DNA from: Frateuria_A sp035943815
GTDB lineage: Bacteria; Pseudomonadota; Gammaproteobacteria; Xanthomonadales; Rhodanobacteraceae
Assembly (NCBI RefSeq): GCF_035943815.1
Contig: NZ_DASZBU010000006.1
Coordinates: 1 to 64,000, forward strand
DNA length: 64,000 nucleotides
Direction of reading: 5' to 3'
The notes beneath the pieces were generated by a model, which had not been told where the DNA came from, searched no databases, and saw only the letters and a list, made by a program, of their open reading frames with translations. The position numbers and the translations under genes are program-made. Below, piece by piece: positions 42,737 through 50,693 of the stretch (positions within the stretch are counted from its first letter, which is position 1; every line of letters begins with the position of its first letter).

Positions 42737-43795
42737 CTACCAGGCGCGCCGGTACTGCACCGGTGCCACCAGCGATGCTCCCAGCTCCTGCGCGGCGCGA
42801 CGCGGAAAGTACGGATCGCGCAGGCTCTCGCGGGCGATCAGCACCAGGTCCGCCTGCCCTTCTTCGACGATGCTGGCGGCCTGCGCCGCATCGGTGATGA
42901 GACCCACGGCGCCGGTGGCGATGCCCGCCTCGCGGCGGAGCCGCGCTGCAAAGGGCACCTGGTAGCCGGGGCCGACGGGGATCCTCACGTGCGACACCAG
43001 CCCACCGCTGGACACATCGATGAGGTCCACGCCCAACGGCTTGACCTCGCGCGCCAGCTGCACGCTCTGCTCGACGTCCCAGCCGCCCTCGGCCCAGTCC
43101 GTCGCGGAGACGCGCAACCACAGCGGCAACCGCTCCAGCCACACCTCGCGCACCGCCGCCAACACCTCGCGCAACAGCCGCGTGCGGTTTTCGAAGCTGT
43201 CGCCGTAGGCATCCTTGCGGTGGTTGCTGAGCGGCGATAGGAACTGGTGCAGCAGGTAGCCGTGCGCCGCGTGCACCTCGATCAGCTCGAAGCCGGCCTC
43301 CAGCGCTCGCTGTGCGGCGGCGCGGAAGTCCGCCACGACCTTGCGCAAGCCAGCCTCGTCCAGCGCCTGCGGCACGTGCCAGCCTTCATCGAATGCGATC
43401 GCCGAAGGCGCCACGGTGGGCCATGCACCCTGCCCCGCCGACAGCGGGCCACCACCCTCCCAGGGCGCGCGTGCGCTGGCCTTGCGCCCGGCATGCGCGA
43501 GCTGCACGCCGGCTACCGCGTGCTGGCTGCGGATGAAGGCGGCGATCGGGCGCCAAGCCTCGGCTTGCGCCTCGTTCCAGATGCCGGTGTCGCCGGGCGA
43601 GATGCGCCCCTCGGGTGATACCGAGGTCGCCTCGGCGACCACCGCCGCCGAACCGCCGACGGCACGGCTGCCCAGGTGCACGAGGTGCCAGTCATCCGGC
43701 AAGCCATCAGTGGCCGAGTACTGGCACATCGGCGAGACGACGATGCGGTTGCGCAGGGTCAGGCTGCGCTGTGCGAAGGGAGAGAACAGTTCCAC
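42737..43795 (-). CDS. NADH:flavin oxidoreductase, Old Yellow Enzyme (YqjM-like)
   Basis: A 352-residue FMN-dependent ene-reductase of the YqjM class. The start (V)ELFSPFAQRSLTLRNRIVVSPMCQYSATDG has the class-typical cysteine at 24 in SPMCQYS. HAGRKAS, HAAHGYLLHQFLSPLSNHRKDAYGGS-like motif (here DAYGDSF) and VGLITDAAQAASIV follow. GTG 43795 is used because AGGA lies just upstream and the family N terminus begins there; an ATG at 43873 is the longer option. Reduces activated alkenes; the natural substrate is unknown. Confidence 0.9.
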   Translation of the reverse strand: MELFSPFAQRSLTLRNRIVVSPMCQYSATDGLPDDWHLVHLGSRAVGGSAAVVAEATSVSPEGRISPGDTGIWNEAQAEAWRPIAAFIRSQHAVAGVQLAHAGRKASARAPWEGGGPLSAGQGAWPTVAPSAIAFDEGWHVPQALDEAGLRKVVADFRAAAQRALEAGFELIEVHAAHGYLLHQFLSPLSNHRKDAYGDSFENRTRLLREVLAAVREVWLERLPLWLRVSATDWAEGGWDVEQSVQLAREVKPLGVDLIDVSSGGLVSHVRIPVGPGYQVPFAARLRREAGIATGAVGLITDAAQAASIVEEGQADLVLIARESLRDPYFPRRAAQELGASLVAPVQYRRAW

Positions 43796-43897
43796 GCGGC
43801 GATCCTGCAAGAAAGAGCCCACGAAATGACGACACGCGGGCGATCCTTCAAGAGCCTGTGGCGAAGGACGCATCGGGCGTGACGCGCTGACCGGACG

Positions 43898-44749
43898 TCA
43901 GGCTTGCTGCGAAAGGGGCTGCGGCACCAGCGGCAAGGGCCTGGCCACGGCCCACAGGGGCGCGTCACGGTAGCCGTCCAGCACGGCCCATGCGCCGCAG
44001 GCGATCGCCGAGGACATCAGGAAGGCCGTCCAATTGTCGTTGCCCGGCGCGGCGAGCAGGCGCGGAAGCCAGATGACGAGCGTGATGATGCTCAGCATCG
44101 CCGCCTCCAGCGCCACAGCCAGGCGCGGCAGCAAGCCGAGCATCACCGCCGCGGCGGCCACCAGGCTGGCCGAACCGGTGAACCAGGCCCAGCCCAGGTG
44201 CCAGGGCAGCCATGCAGGCATCAGCGCGACCGTCTGCGGCGCATAGACGAAATGCGCCAGCCCGATCGGCAGCAGCGAAAGCGCGAACAGCAGCCGCGCC
44301 CCGCGACTGCCGCCCGGGCGTCGACCGTGCAGCGCCATCAGCGTCCAGCCGCCGGCAAGGATCAGGCCGACCTCGGCCACGCCCAGCCAGGCCGCCTCCA
44401 TGCCGGGCATCGCGACCAGGCCCGGCAGCTTCAGCAGCAGCGTCCACAATGCAAGCAGCACGACCAGCATGACGGCGGCCATCGTCGCCATGCGGCGTAT
44501 CAGCAGGCCAAGCCCACAGGCCAGCTCCAGCACGGCGACCGCCGGCGCGATGGCGGCCTCGGCCGAGAGGTGCGCGACCGGCAGGTGCTGCCACACGCCG
44601 GCGAGATCGCCGTAAATGCATCCACGCACACCGAGCCCGATCATCGCGAGCGCCAGCAGGATCTGTCCGAGCCCTGGACGATCCGGCATGCGTGCGTGGG
44701 GAGGGACAGGACCGAGCAGGTTCAGGCGCAGGCGGTTCGACGCGGACAT
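43898..44749 (-). CDS. DoxX-like integral membrane protein
   Basis: A 283-residue protein with about eight predicted helices, in two similar halves (LLALAMIGLGVRGCIYGDL... and LFALSLLPIGLAHFVYAPQTV). The first helix pattern and FxPxxxPW-like LMPAWLPWHLGWAWFTGSA in the second half recall DoxX/DoxD-type proteins. Function unassigned. It is on the same strand as the OYE gene, 102 bases upstream of it. Confidence 0.7.
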   Translation of the reverse strand: MSASNRLRLNLLGPVPPHARMPDRPGLGQILLALAMIGLGVRGCIYGDLAGVWQHLPVAHLSAEAAIAPAVAVLELACGLGLLIRRMATMAAVMLVVLLALWTLLLKLPGLVAMPGMEAAWLGVAEVGLILAGGWTLMALHGRRPGGSRGARLLFALSLLPIGLAHFVYAPQTVALMPAWLPWHLGWAWFTGSASLVAAAAVMLGLLPRLAVALEAAMLSIITLVIWLPRLLAAPGNDNWTAFLMSSAIACGAWAVLDGYRDAPLWAVARPLPLVPQPLSQQA

Positions 44750-44879
44750 GGCAGCCTCCCGGATGGCGGTGCAGCATTATGACCCTGTCCGCACGGCAGT
44801 CCACACCGCCCGCGGCGCCAGGGCATCACAGTACCCGCCTCGGCCGCGCTGCAAACGGCTGCGCCTTGTCCGCAATTTT

Positions 44880-45737
44880 CTACGAGGCGCGGTCCAGCCA
44901 ATCGGCGATGCGTGCGGCCACCGACTGGGGCGCTTTCATCCAGCTGAAGTGGTCGGCCTTCGCCTGCAGATCCTGGGGCGTCAGAAGCTCGCGCGTAACC
45001 TGCGCGCCGGGCAGCTTGCCGAGCAGCCACTCCAGCGATGCAGCCGGGCCCAGCCAGTCGTCGCGCAGGCGCAATGCGAGCACCGCGCCGCCGAAGCTCG
45101 CCATGCCCACTTCCAGGTCGCCCAAACCTTGCACCGCATAGCGGCCGGTACGCCCGCTGCGCGCCCAGTCGCGGATCACGCCGCGCGCCTCGTTGCCGCC
45201 GAAGCCGATTCGCCGTCCCGGGAAATGGCCGAACGCGTCGGCCAGCGCCGGCGCCGCCACGTAGGCGGCGCCGATCAACCAGGCGTGGCGGAATCTGCGC
45301 CAGTAGGGCGCGCCACTCGCCACCAGCACCAGCCCCGCCGCCTGTTCCGGTTGCATGCCGACATACGCCGCCGCCAATTGGCCGCCCAGGCTGTGGCCAC
45401 CCATCCAGCAAGGCGCCTGCGGCCATGTCGCGCGCGCGGCGGCGAGTCCGGCTGGAAGATCTTCGCCCAGCAGCGTGCGGTAGCCCCAGTTTTGGCCGCG
45501 GCCCGCGCGCCGGTCGCTGGAACCGTTGCCGCGCCACTCATGCAGCGCCACCGCCGTGCCCCGAGCGGCCAGCGCCTGCGCCAGTGGCAGGTAGTGCTTC
45601 GCCGGCACGCCCATCGCCGGTAGCCAGTACAGCCAACGCGATGCATCGGGCGGACCGACCAGCAGCAGCTGGCTGGTCGCACCGTCGCCCGCGGTTGCGC
45701 GCACCGTGCGCGCCGGTTCGTCCCGGGTGGCTTCCAT
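44880..45737 (-). CDS. Alpha/beta hydrolase
   Basis: A 285-residue serine hydrolase-like protein. Visible are the cap-free core start LYWLPAMGVPAKHYLPLAQALAARG, HEWRGNGSSDRR, the nucleophile motif G-G-H-S-L-G-G, and a C-terminal His in KADHFSWM. Resembles the YheT/BAAT-like class annotated as 'alpha/beta hydrolase family'. GGAGAG five bases before ATG 45737 selects that start over ATG 45752, which lies within the Shine-Dalgarno region. Substrate unknown. Confidence 0.83.
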   Translation of the reverse strand: MEATRDEPARTVRATAGDGATSQLLLVGPPDASRWLYWLPAMGVPAKHYLPLAQALAARGTAVALHEWRGNGSSDRRAGRGQNWGYRTLLGEDLPAGLAAARATWPQAPCWMGGHSLGGQLAAAYVGMQPEQAAGLVLVASGAPYWRRFRHAWLIGAAYVAAPALADAFGHFPGRRIGFGGNEARGVIRDWARSGRTGRYAVQGLGDLEVGMASFGGAVLALRLRDDWLGPAASLEWLLGKLPGAQVTRELLTPQDLQAKADHFSWMKAPQSVAARIADWLDRAS

Positions 45738-45787
45738 CGGCTCTCCGCCCAAAGGACACAGGCTAAGCGAAGCGGCGGCGTACCCAC

Positions 45788-45814
45788 AAAAAAGGCCGGC
45801 TTGCGCCGGCCTTT
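45788..45814 (-). terminator. Terminator of the first cold-shock gene
   Basis: A perfect 10-bp stem AAAGGCCGGC/GCCGGCCTTT with a TTGC loop ends in a T-run on the minus strand, 20 bases after the cold-shock stop codon. Confidence 0.9.
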
Positions 45815-45834
45815 GGCAAACGTTCGCTCTGCCC

Positions 45835-46044
45835 TCAGGCAGGAGCGACTTCGTCGGCCTGCAGGCCCTTCTGGCCCTGCACCACCTTGAAGCTCACCTT
45901 CTGGCCTTCCTTCAGGCTCTTGAAGCCCGTTCCGCTAATGGCGCGGAAATGCACGAAGACGTCGGGGCCACTCTCCCGGCTGATGAAGCCGAAACCCTTG
46001 GCGTCGTTGAACCATTTGACGGTGCCAATTTCACGATCCGACAT
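45835..46044 (-). CDS. Cold-shock protein, CspA family (copy 1)
   Basis: A 69-residue single-domain OB-fold RNA chaperone. RNP1 KGFGFIS and RNP2 DVFVHF are intact in MSDREIGTVKWFNDAKGFGF and following. It differs from the second copy (46303-46512) at seven positions, mainly the N terminus, so the pair is a recent tandem duplication. It has its own terminator and a long leader. Confidence 0.96.
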   Translation of the reverse strand: MSDREIGTVKWFNDAKGFGFISRESGPDVFVHFRAISGTGFKSLKEGQKVSFKVVQGQKGLQADEVAPA

Positions 46045-46199
46045 GACTCACTCCGTTCTGCACGATGCTGAGACAAGTCGACCTCCCCTTTGGCCGACGG
46101 CTTACTGGGCATGCAGGGAGCGGGTGGAGCGAGGCGTGATTAGGGAATCCGGCCTCGGGGCACGCACGTGGACCGAGCAGACACAGTGGCTCAAGCATA
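46045..46199 (-). promoter_or_regulatory. Promoter and long leader of cold-shock copy 1
   Basis: A -10 box TATGCT (46194-46199, minus strand) is followed by CCACTGTGTCTGC near the predicted +1 (about 46187), giving a leader of about 143 bases. The leader shares CCACTGTGTnTGC, AATCACG/GATCACG, TGCAnnCCCAGTAAG, GGTCGA and ACGGAGTG blocks with the leader of copy 2. Long structured leaders of this type control cspA mRNA by temperature in E. coli; the same role here is inferred. Confidence 0.65.
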
Positions 46200-46249
46200 A
46201 CGGAATTTAGGTAAAAGCAATCCATGTCCAATGGCCCGCCTGGCGGCAT

Positions 46250-46279
46250 AAAAAAAGCCGGGCATCGCTGCCCGGCTTT
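46250..46279 (-). terminator. Terminator of the second cold-shock gene
   Basis: An 11-bp perfect stem AAAGCCGGGCA/TGCCCGGCTTT with a TCGC loop and a T-run on the minus strand, 23 bases after the stop codon. Confidence 0.9.
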
Positions 46280-46302
46280 CTAGGCTTTTGCGGCAAACCG
46301 CT

Positions 46303-46512
46303 TTAGGCCGGGAGGACCTCGTCGGCCTGCAGGCCCTTCTGGCCCTGCACGACCTTGAAGCTCACCTTCTGGCCTTCCTGCAGGCTCTTGAAGCCGGTAC
46401 CGCTGATGGCGCGGAAATGGACGAATACGTCCGGGCCGTTGTCGCGGCTGATGAAGCCGAAGCCCTTGGCGTCATTGAACCACTTGACGATACCCATCTG
46501 ACGATCAGACAT
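46303..46512 (-). CDS. Cold-shock protein, CspA family (copy 2)
   Basis: A 69-residue CspA-type protein, MSDRQMGIVKWFNDAKGFGF at the start, with RNP1 KGFGFIS and RNP2 DVFVHF. It lies upstream of copy 1 in the same direction, each with its own terminator and leader, so the two are separately transcribed. Differences from copy 1 (for example D/E and Q/K swaps, IVKW for TVKW, VLPA for VAPA) are conservative. Confidence 0.96.
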   Translation of the reverse strand: MSDRQMGIVKWFNDAKGFGFISRDNGPDVFVHFRAISGTGFKSLQEGQKVSFKVVQGQKGLQADEVLPA

Positions 46513-46674
46513 GAAACACTCCGTAGGATAGAGACTCGACCGCCGCAACATGCGGGGCCGACTTACTGGTGTGCAAGGAAAACCTAGGGGTGAATCGATG
46601 AAGCGCAGATCGTGATCGGCGGCATCGGGCCACAAAACTCTGGTGACCCCGGCAAACACAGTGGACGCATGATA
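46513..46674 (-). promoter_or_regulatory. Promoter and long leader of cold-shock copy 2
   Basis: A -10 box TATCAT (46669-46674) with the same 4-base gap to CCACTGTGTTTGC as in copy 1 sets the predicted +1 near 46662 and a leader of about 150 bases. The remaining 150 bases up to the lipoprotein gene at 46827 hold nothing else that I can identify. Confidence 0.65.
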
Positions 46675-46826
46675 GCCGGTACCGAATGCCGGCGCGACCG
46701 CCAAGCTGAACAGGCGGGCCGGTTCCGCGACCGGTCGGATTTCAGATTTTCTTCACGAGGCCGTTTGTCTAGTGTCCAGACCGCCAGCGCATCGGCAACC
46801 GTGTTGCCTGAGGAAATCCAAAAGCC

Positions 46827-47330
46827 ATGAAGCCCGACCTTCCGCGCCTGACCGTCCTCCTGCTAGGTGCCGGCCTGCTGCTGGCCGGATGCGCCAGCCA
46901 CCCCGCCCGCCCCGCCACGGCCACCGGTAGCCGTCCGCAGGCGGCACCCGAAAGCCAGCCGCAGCCAGGTACACAGGCGGGTGAACGCAATGGCCAGGTC
47001 CGCGCCCCGCGCAGCGGACGCCATGCCGGCGCCACCACCGAACCGGCCACCGAATTGCCGGAAAACACCGGCATCCCTGCCTGTGATGACTACCTGGCCA
47101 GCTATGTGGCCTGCCATCGCGCCGCAGCGATCTACAAGCCCGACCAGATCCAGGCCCGTTACGAGGCCATGCGCACCAGCCTGTTGCGCGACTCGCAGGA
47201 TCCGCAGATCCGCCCCAACCTGGCGGCCCGCTGCAATTCGCTGGCCAGCCAGTTGCGCGAGGCCTTGCACGGGAAATCCTGCGCAGGCAGCCCAGCCGCG
47301 CCGAGCAGCCAGTCCGGGGGGAATCCCTAG
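46827..47330 (+). CDS. Hypothetical lipoprotein
   Basis: A 167-residue protein. The signal MKPDLPRLTVLLLGAGLLLAGC ends in lipobox LLAGC22. A Pro/Gln/Arg-rich linker (24-80) leads to a helical domain with cysteines in IPACDDYLASYVACHRAAAIY and RCNSLASQL, then a Ser/Gly tail. The C-x11-C spacing and C-terminal cysteines could form disulfides. I do not recognise the domain. GAGGA lies 15 bases before the ATG. Convergent with the YcaQ gene. Confidence 0.75.
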   Translation: MKPDLPRLTVLLLGAGLLLAGCASHPARPATATGSRPQAAPESQPQPGTQAGERNGQVRAPRSGRHAGATTEPATELPENTGIPACDDYLASYVACHRAAAIYKPDQIQARYEAMRTSLLRDSQDPQIRPNLAARCNSLASQLREALHGKSCAGSPAAPSSQSGGNP

Positions 47331-47360
47331 CGCCGGTCGGCGCAGTCGCCGCGATCGCCC

Positions 47361-48671
47361 CTAGCGCGATGCGCCGGATACCTTCCAGTGCGAACGCAAG
47401 GCGCGCGCCAGCGCCGCGGGTTCGGTGCGCTCGAGGTGGACCGTGGGCGTACCGTGCCAACTTGCGGCGCGCGCAATCGCTTCGGCAAGGTCTGCCACCA
47501 GGCGCGGCGCGATTGCCTGGCCAGGCTCCAGGAACAGCGCCTTGACCTCGAACACGCCCTCGTCCCGGTGCGCCTTGGCATCCAGCCGACCGACCAGGCT
47601 GCCGCGCGACAACAGCGGCAGGACGAAGTACCCGTAGCGCCGCCGGTGGGCCGGCGTGTAGCACTCGATCGCGTACTCGAAATCGAACATGGCCTGGGCA
47701 CGGGCGCGATCCCACACCAGCGGATCGAACGGCGAGAGCACGGTGGTATAGGTCGCCCGCAGCCGGCCCGACTGCGCCATCGCCAACAGCGGCGCATGCT
47801 CCCGATGCACGTAGCCGGGCCTGTCCCAACCGCGCACCGGCACCACCAGCAACTCGCCCGTGGCGACCAGCGGCGCCAGCTCCGCCTCGCCCACCGCAGG
47901 CTTGAGCCGGTAGTAGTCGGCGATCCAGCGCGCCTGCGTAATGCCCAGCGCACGTACGCTGTCCAGGACAAAGCGCCGACGCAAGCCCTCTTTGTCCAGT
48001 TCGCTCGGCACGAACCGCGGGTCGAGCCCGGCCAGCACGCGCTCGGCCAGGTCATAGACGCGCTGGAAGCGCTCGCGCCGCGGAACCATCAGTTCGCCCA
48101 GCGCGAACCAGGCCTCCAGCCAGCGCTTCTCCGGCTTCCATTCCCACCAGCCGCTGGCGCCGCGGTCCGCGCGCGGAAAATCGGCCGCGCGCACCGGGCC
48201 GGAAGTCCGGATGCGCTCGAGCAAGTCGTCCATCTGCGCGCGATGGTCACGGTGCATCCGCTCGGCATGTCGATGTGCCCAGTGCGCGCCGCGCTCGCGC
48301 CAGGCACGGTGCAGCGGCAGGTCCGCCGCGGGGACGAAGCAGGCTTCGTGCGCCCAGCACTCGGCAATGCGCCCCTGCGCCAACGCCCGGTCCAGCCAGG
48401 AGCTGTCGTAGTCGCCCAGACGGGAATGCAGCACCAGGTAGGGGCTGCGCGCCACCACGTGGATCGAGTCGATCTGCAGCAGGCGCATGCGCTCGATCGC
48501 CGCCACCACGTCGGCCGGGCGAGCGCGTCGCGCGGGCGGGCGCAACAGGCCCTGCGCGGCCAGGTGCAGCCGGCGCGCCTGAGCCGGATTCAGCGGCACG
48601 GAAGCGGACGGAATGGCGGGCAACGGCGGTGGTGGCTTCACGCAACCCTGTCGCGCAGTGTGAGGCGGCAT
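47361..48671 (-). CDS. Winged-helix DNA glycosylase, YcaQ/AlkZ (HTH_42) family
   Basis: A 436-residue protein with the catalytic Q66-I-D68 triplet (RMRLLQIDSIHVV) of the YcaQ branch, where QxD replaces the QxQ of AlkZ. Further motifs: AECWAHEACFVP, GWWEWKPEKRWLEAWFALGEL and LLSPFDPLVWDRARAQAMFDFEYAIECY. E. coli YcaQ removes interstrand cross-links and bulky N7 adducts, so a similar repair role is likely. The N-terminal 25 residues are Pro-rich and could be part of a longer start than the true one. Confidence 0.9.
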   Translation of the reverse strand: MPPHTARQGCVKPPPPLPAIPSASVPLNPAQARRLHLAAQGLLRPPARRARPADVVAAIERMRLLQIDSIHVVARSPYLVLHSRLGDYDSSWLDRALAQGRIAECWAHEACFVPAADLPLHRAWRERGAHWAHRHAERMHRDHRAQMDDLLERIRTSGPVRAADFPRADRGASGWWEWKPEKRWLEAWFALGELMVPRRERFQRVYDLAERVLAGLDPRFVPSELDKEGLRRRFVLDSVRALGITQARWIADYYRLKPAVGEAELAPLVATGELLVVPVRGWDRPGYVHREHAPLLAMAQSGRLRATYTTVLSPFDPLVWDRARAQAMFDFEYAIECYTPAHRRRYGYFVLPLLSRGSLVGRLDAKAHRDEGVFEVKALFLEPGQAIAPRLVADLAEAIARAASWHGTPTVHLERTEPAALARALRSHWKVSGASR

Positions 48672-48757
48672 TTACAAACCGTTTGTTAGCGTGCCGGAAG
48701 CGCGGCAGCCTATCGATTGCCTGTGCGCGCGCTCCCGCATTCTGGCATGGAGTATCA

Positions 48758-49369
48758 ATGATGAAACCCCGCAAGCCACTGCTGTTCGCCCTGGCAACCG
48801 GCTCGCTGCTGTTGTCCGGCGCGCTGCTGGCGCAGAACCAGCCGATGCCGCCGCCGAGCCCGACCAATCCCGCGCCTCCGCCGCCGACCGCGCCCATGCC
48901 GCCGGGCTCGCCGCAGTCGACGATGCCGCCGACACCGCCGCCGCAGCCGAATCCGGCCGATACGCAACCCGCGCCGCCGACCAGCCAGGGCATGCAGCAG
49001 ACCATGCCGCCGCCGGCCTCCAGCGCGCCCCCGCCGCCCGCCGGCCAGATGGACCAAGGCATGAAGGGCGCCAATCCCCAGGGCGGCGTGGACAACCAAG
49101 GCGGAATGAGCCCTCAGGGCGGAATGAACGATCACGGCGGCATGAACAGCGCCGGCGCAGGCGCCAACGTGGAATTCAAGTCCTCGATGCCGCCGGCACC
49201 CGACACCGGCCCGACGCCGGACTTCAGCCAGCTGGCCAACGGCAAGAAGTTCATCACCATGAAGGAGGCGGCGAGCTATCCACCCCTGGCCAACGATTTC
49301 GACCACGCCGACCGCAATCGTGACGGCCGTATCACCCAGCGTGAGTACGATCAGTGGAAGTCGCACTGA
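48758..49369 (+). CDS. Exported Pro/Met-rich protein with one EF-hand
   Basis: A 203-residue protein. A signal peptide (LLFALATGSLLLSGALLAQN) is followed by a low-complexity Pro/Met/Gln region (residues 28-130, including repeated PQGGMN/DNQGGM units) and a C-terminal EF-hand loop at 185-196, D-R-N-R-D-G-R-I-T-Q-R-E, with all calcium-binding positions canonical. Two adjacent ATGs (48758, 48761) follow GGAG. Periplasmic calcium binding is the likely role. The gene precedes pldA, whose enzyme is calcium-dependent, but a terminator separates them. Confidence 0.85.
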   Translation: MMKPRKPLLFALATGSLLLSGALLAQNQPMPPPSPTNPAPPPPTAPMPPGSPQSTMPPTPPPQPNPADTQPAPPTSQGMQQTMPPPASSAPPPPAGQMDQGMKGANPQGGVDNQGGMSPQGGMNDHGGMNSAGAGANVEFKSSMPPAPDTGPTPDFSQLANGKKFITMKEAASYPPLANDFDHADRNRDGRITQREYDQWKSH

Positions 49370-49390
49370 GTCTTTCCGACACTCCCCCTC

Positions 49391-49416
49391 GCCGGCCCAA
49401 GTGGCCGGCTTTTTTT
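49391..49416 (+). terminator. Rho-independent terminator after the EF-hand gene
   Basis: The stem GCCGGCC/GGCCGGC with loop CAAGT is followed by seven T residues on the plus strand. Confidence 0.92.
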
Positions 49417-49474
49417 GTCACCGGTCCGGACCCGCGTCGCTAGACTGGCCCCTTGCGACCCGGAGCCTGTCCCC

Positions 49475-50560
49475 ATGAAACGAACTCTGACCGTGGCATG
49501 CACGCTGCTCGGCAGCGCATGGGCCTGCGCTGCGCGCGCACAGAACCCCAGCCCGATGGACATCCGCGCCTGTACCGCCATCGAGAGCGACGCGCAACGG
49601 CTGGCCTGCTACGACCACGCCACCGGCCGCGTCAACCTGCCGGCGCCCAGAAAGCGCACGGACGAAGGCACGATGCCCAGCGTGTTCGGCCACGACCTCC
49701 ATGCACGCGCGGTGGTCGACCAGGCCAAGCCAGCGGTAGCCGCACCGCTGTCGCTGCTGGACAGCCGCTGGGAACTCTCGCCCGAAGCCAAGCTCGGCAC
49801 CTTCAACGTGCGCGGCTACAAGCCGGTCTACGTGCTGCCGGTGTTCGCCACCAGCAACCAGAACGCCAGCCCGCACAGCCCCAATCCGCTCAACACGGTG
49901 ACCACGCCGCAGCAGCTGCAGAACATCGAGGGAAAGTTCCAGCTCAGCCTGAAGACCAAGCTCTGGCAGGGCGTGTTCGGCGATGCCGGCGACTTGTGGC
50001 TGGGCTATACCCAGTCCTCGCGCTGGCAGGTCTACAACAGCCGCATCTCGCGCCCGTTCCGCGAAACCGACTACGAGCCCGAAGCGATGCTGGTGTTCGA
50101 CACCCACTACGACGTGTTCGGCTGGGACGGGCGACTGCTCGGCATCGGCATCGATCACCAGTCCAACGGCCGCTCCAACCCGCTGTCGCGCAGCTGGAAC
50201 CGGGTGGTCGCCGACGTCGGTTTCGAGCGCGACGGCTGGACGCTGATGCTGCGACCGTGGTGGCGCATCCCCGAAGGCGGTCCTGACGACAACAACCCGG
50301 ACGTCAGCGATTACATCGGCCGGGGCCAGATGCAGATCGTGCGGGAATGGGGCGGCCAGGAGTTCAGCCTGCTGCTGCGCCATTCCCTGCGCGGCGGCAG
50401 CCGCAGCCACGGTGCCGCCCAGTTCAGCTGGAGCTTCCCGATGGCCGGCAACCTGCGTGGCTACGTGGAATTGTTCAAGGGCTACGGGGAGAGCCTGATC
50501 GACTACAACCACAACGCCACGTACTTGGGCCTGGGCGTGTCGCTGCTGGATTGGTACTGA
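49475..50560 (+). CDS. pldA: Outer-membrane phospholipase A1
   Basis: A 361-residue outer-membrane beta-barrel enzyme. The catalytic motif is GIGIDH228QS230NGRSNPLSRSWNR (His/Ser/Asn as in E. coli PldA). The signal peptide ends near AARA. Between it and the barrel lies an extra 70-residue region with RACTAIESDAQRLACYD, absent from E. coli PldA, that may form a small disulfide-bonded domain. PldA hydrolyses misplaced phospholipids in the outer leaflet. The C-terminal residues GLGVSLLDWY end in the aromatic needed for BAM insertion. Confidence 0.94.
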   Translation: MKRTLTVACTLLGSAWACAARAQNPSPMDIRACTAIESDAQRLACYDHATGRVNLPAPRKRTDEGTMPSVFGHDLHARAVVDQAKPAVAAPLSLLDSRWELSPEAKLGTFNVRGYKPVYVLPVFATSNQNASPHSPNPLNTVTTPQQLQNIEGKFQLSLKTKLWQGVFGDAGDLWLGYTQSSRWQVYNSRISRPFRETDYEPEAMLVFDTHYDVFGWDGRLLGIGIDHQSNGRSNPLSRSWNRVVADVGFERDGWTLMLRPWWRIPEGGPDDNNPDVSDYIGRGQMQIVREWGGQEFSLLLRHSLRGGSRSHGAAQFSWSFPMAGNLRGYVELFKGYGESLIDYNHNATYLGLGVSLLDWY

Positions 50561-50650
50561 TCGCGGCGATGCCGATCGACTCCACGGCTAGGTCTCTCGC
50601 CGGAGCGGCATTGGCGCACGCGCGGATCTCTGTTCCCCTTGGTGAAAAGG

Positions 50651-50681
50651 AAAAAAGGCCGCGTGTACGTCCGCGGCCTTT
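50651..50681 (-). terminator. Terminator of slyD
   Basis: A 10-bp stem AAAGGCCGCG/CGCGGCCTTT with an 8-base loop and a T-run on the minus strand, 13 bases after the slyD stop. It may also slow plus-strand readthrough from pldA, though that side has only three Ts. Confidence 0.85.
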
Positions 50682-50693
50682 GCCGGTACCGGC

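Noticed and set aside
46612..46830. 72-residue plus-strand ORF upstream of the lipoprotein
   Set aside because: Lies across the promoter and leader of cold-shock copy 2 on the other strand, with no Shine-Dalgarno or family.
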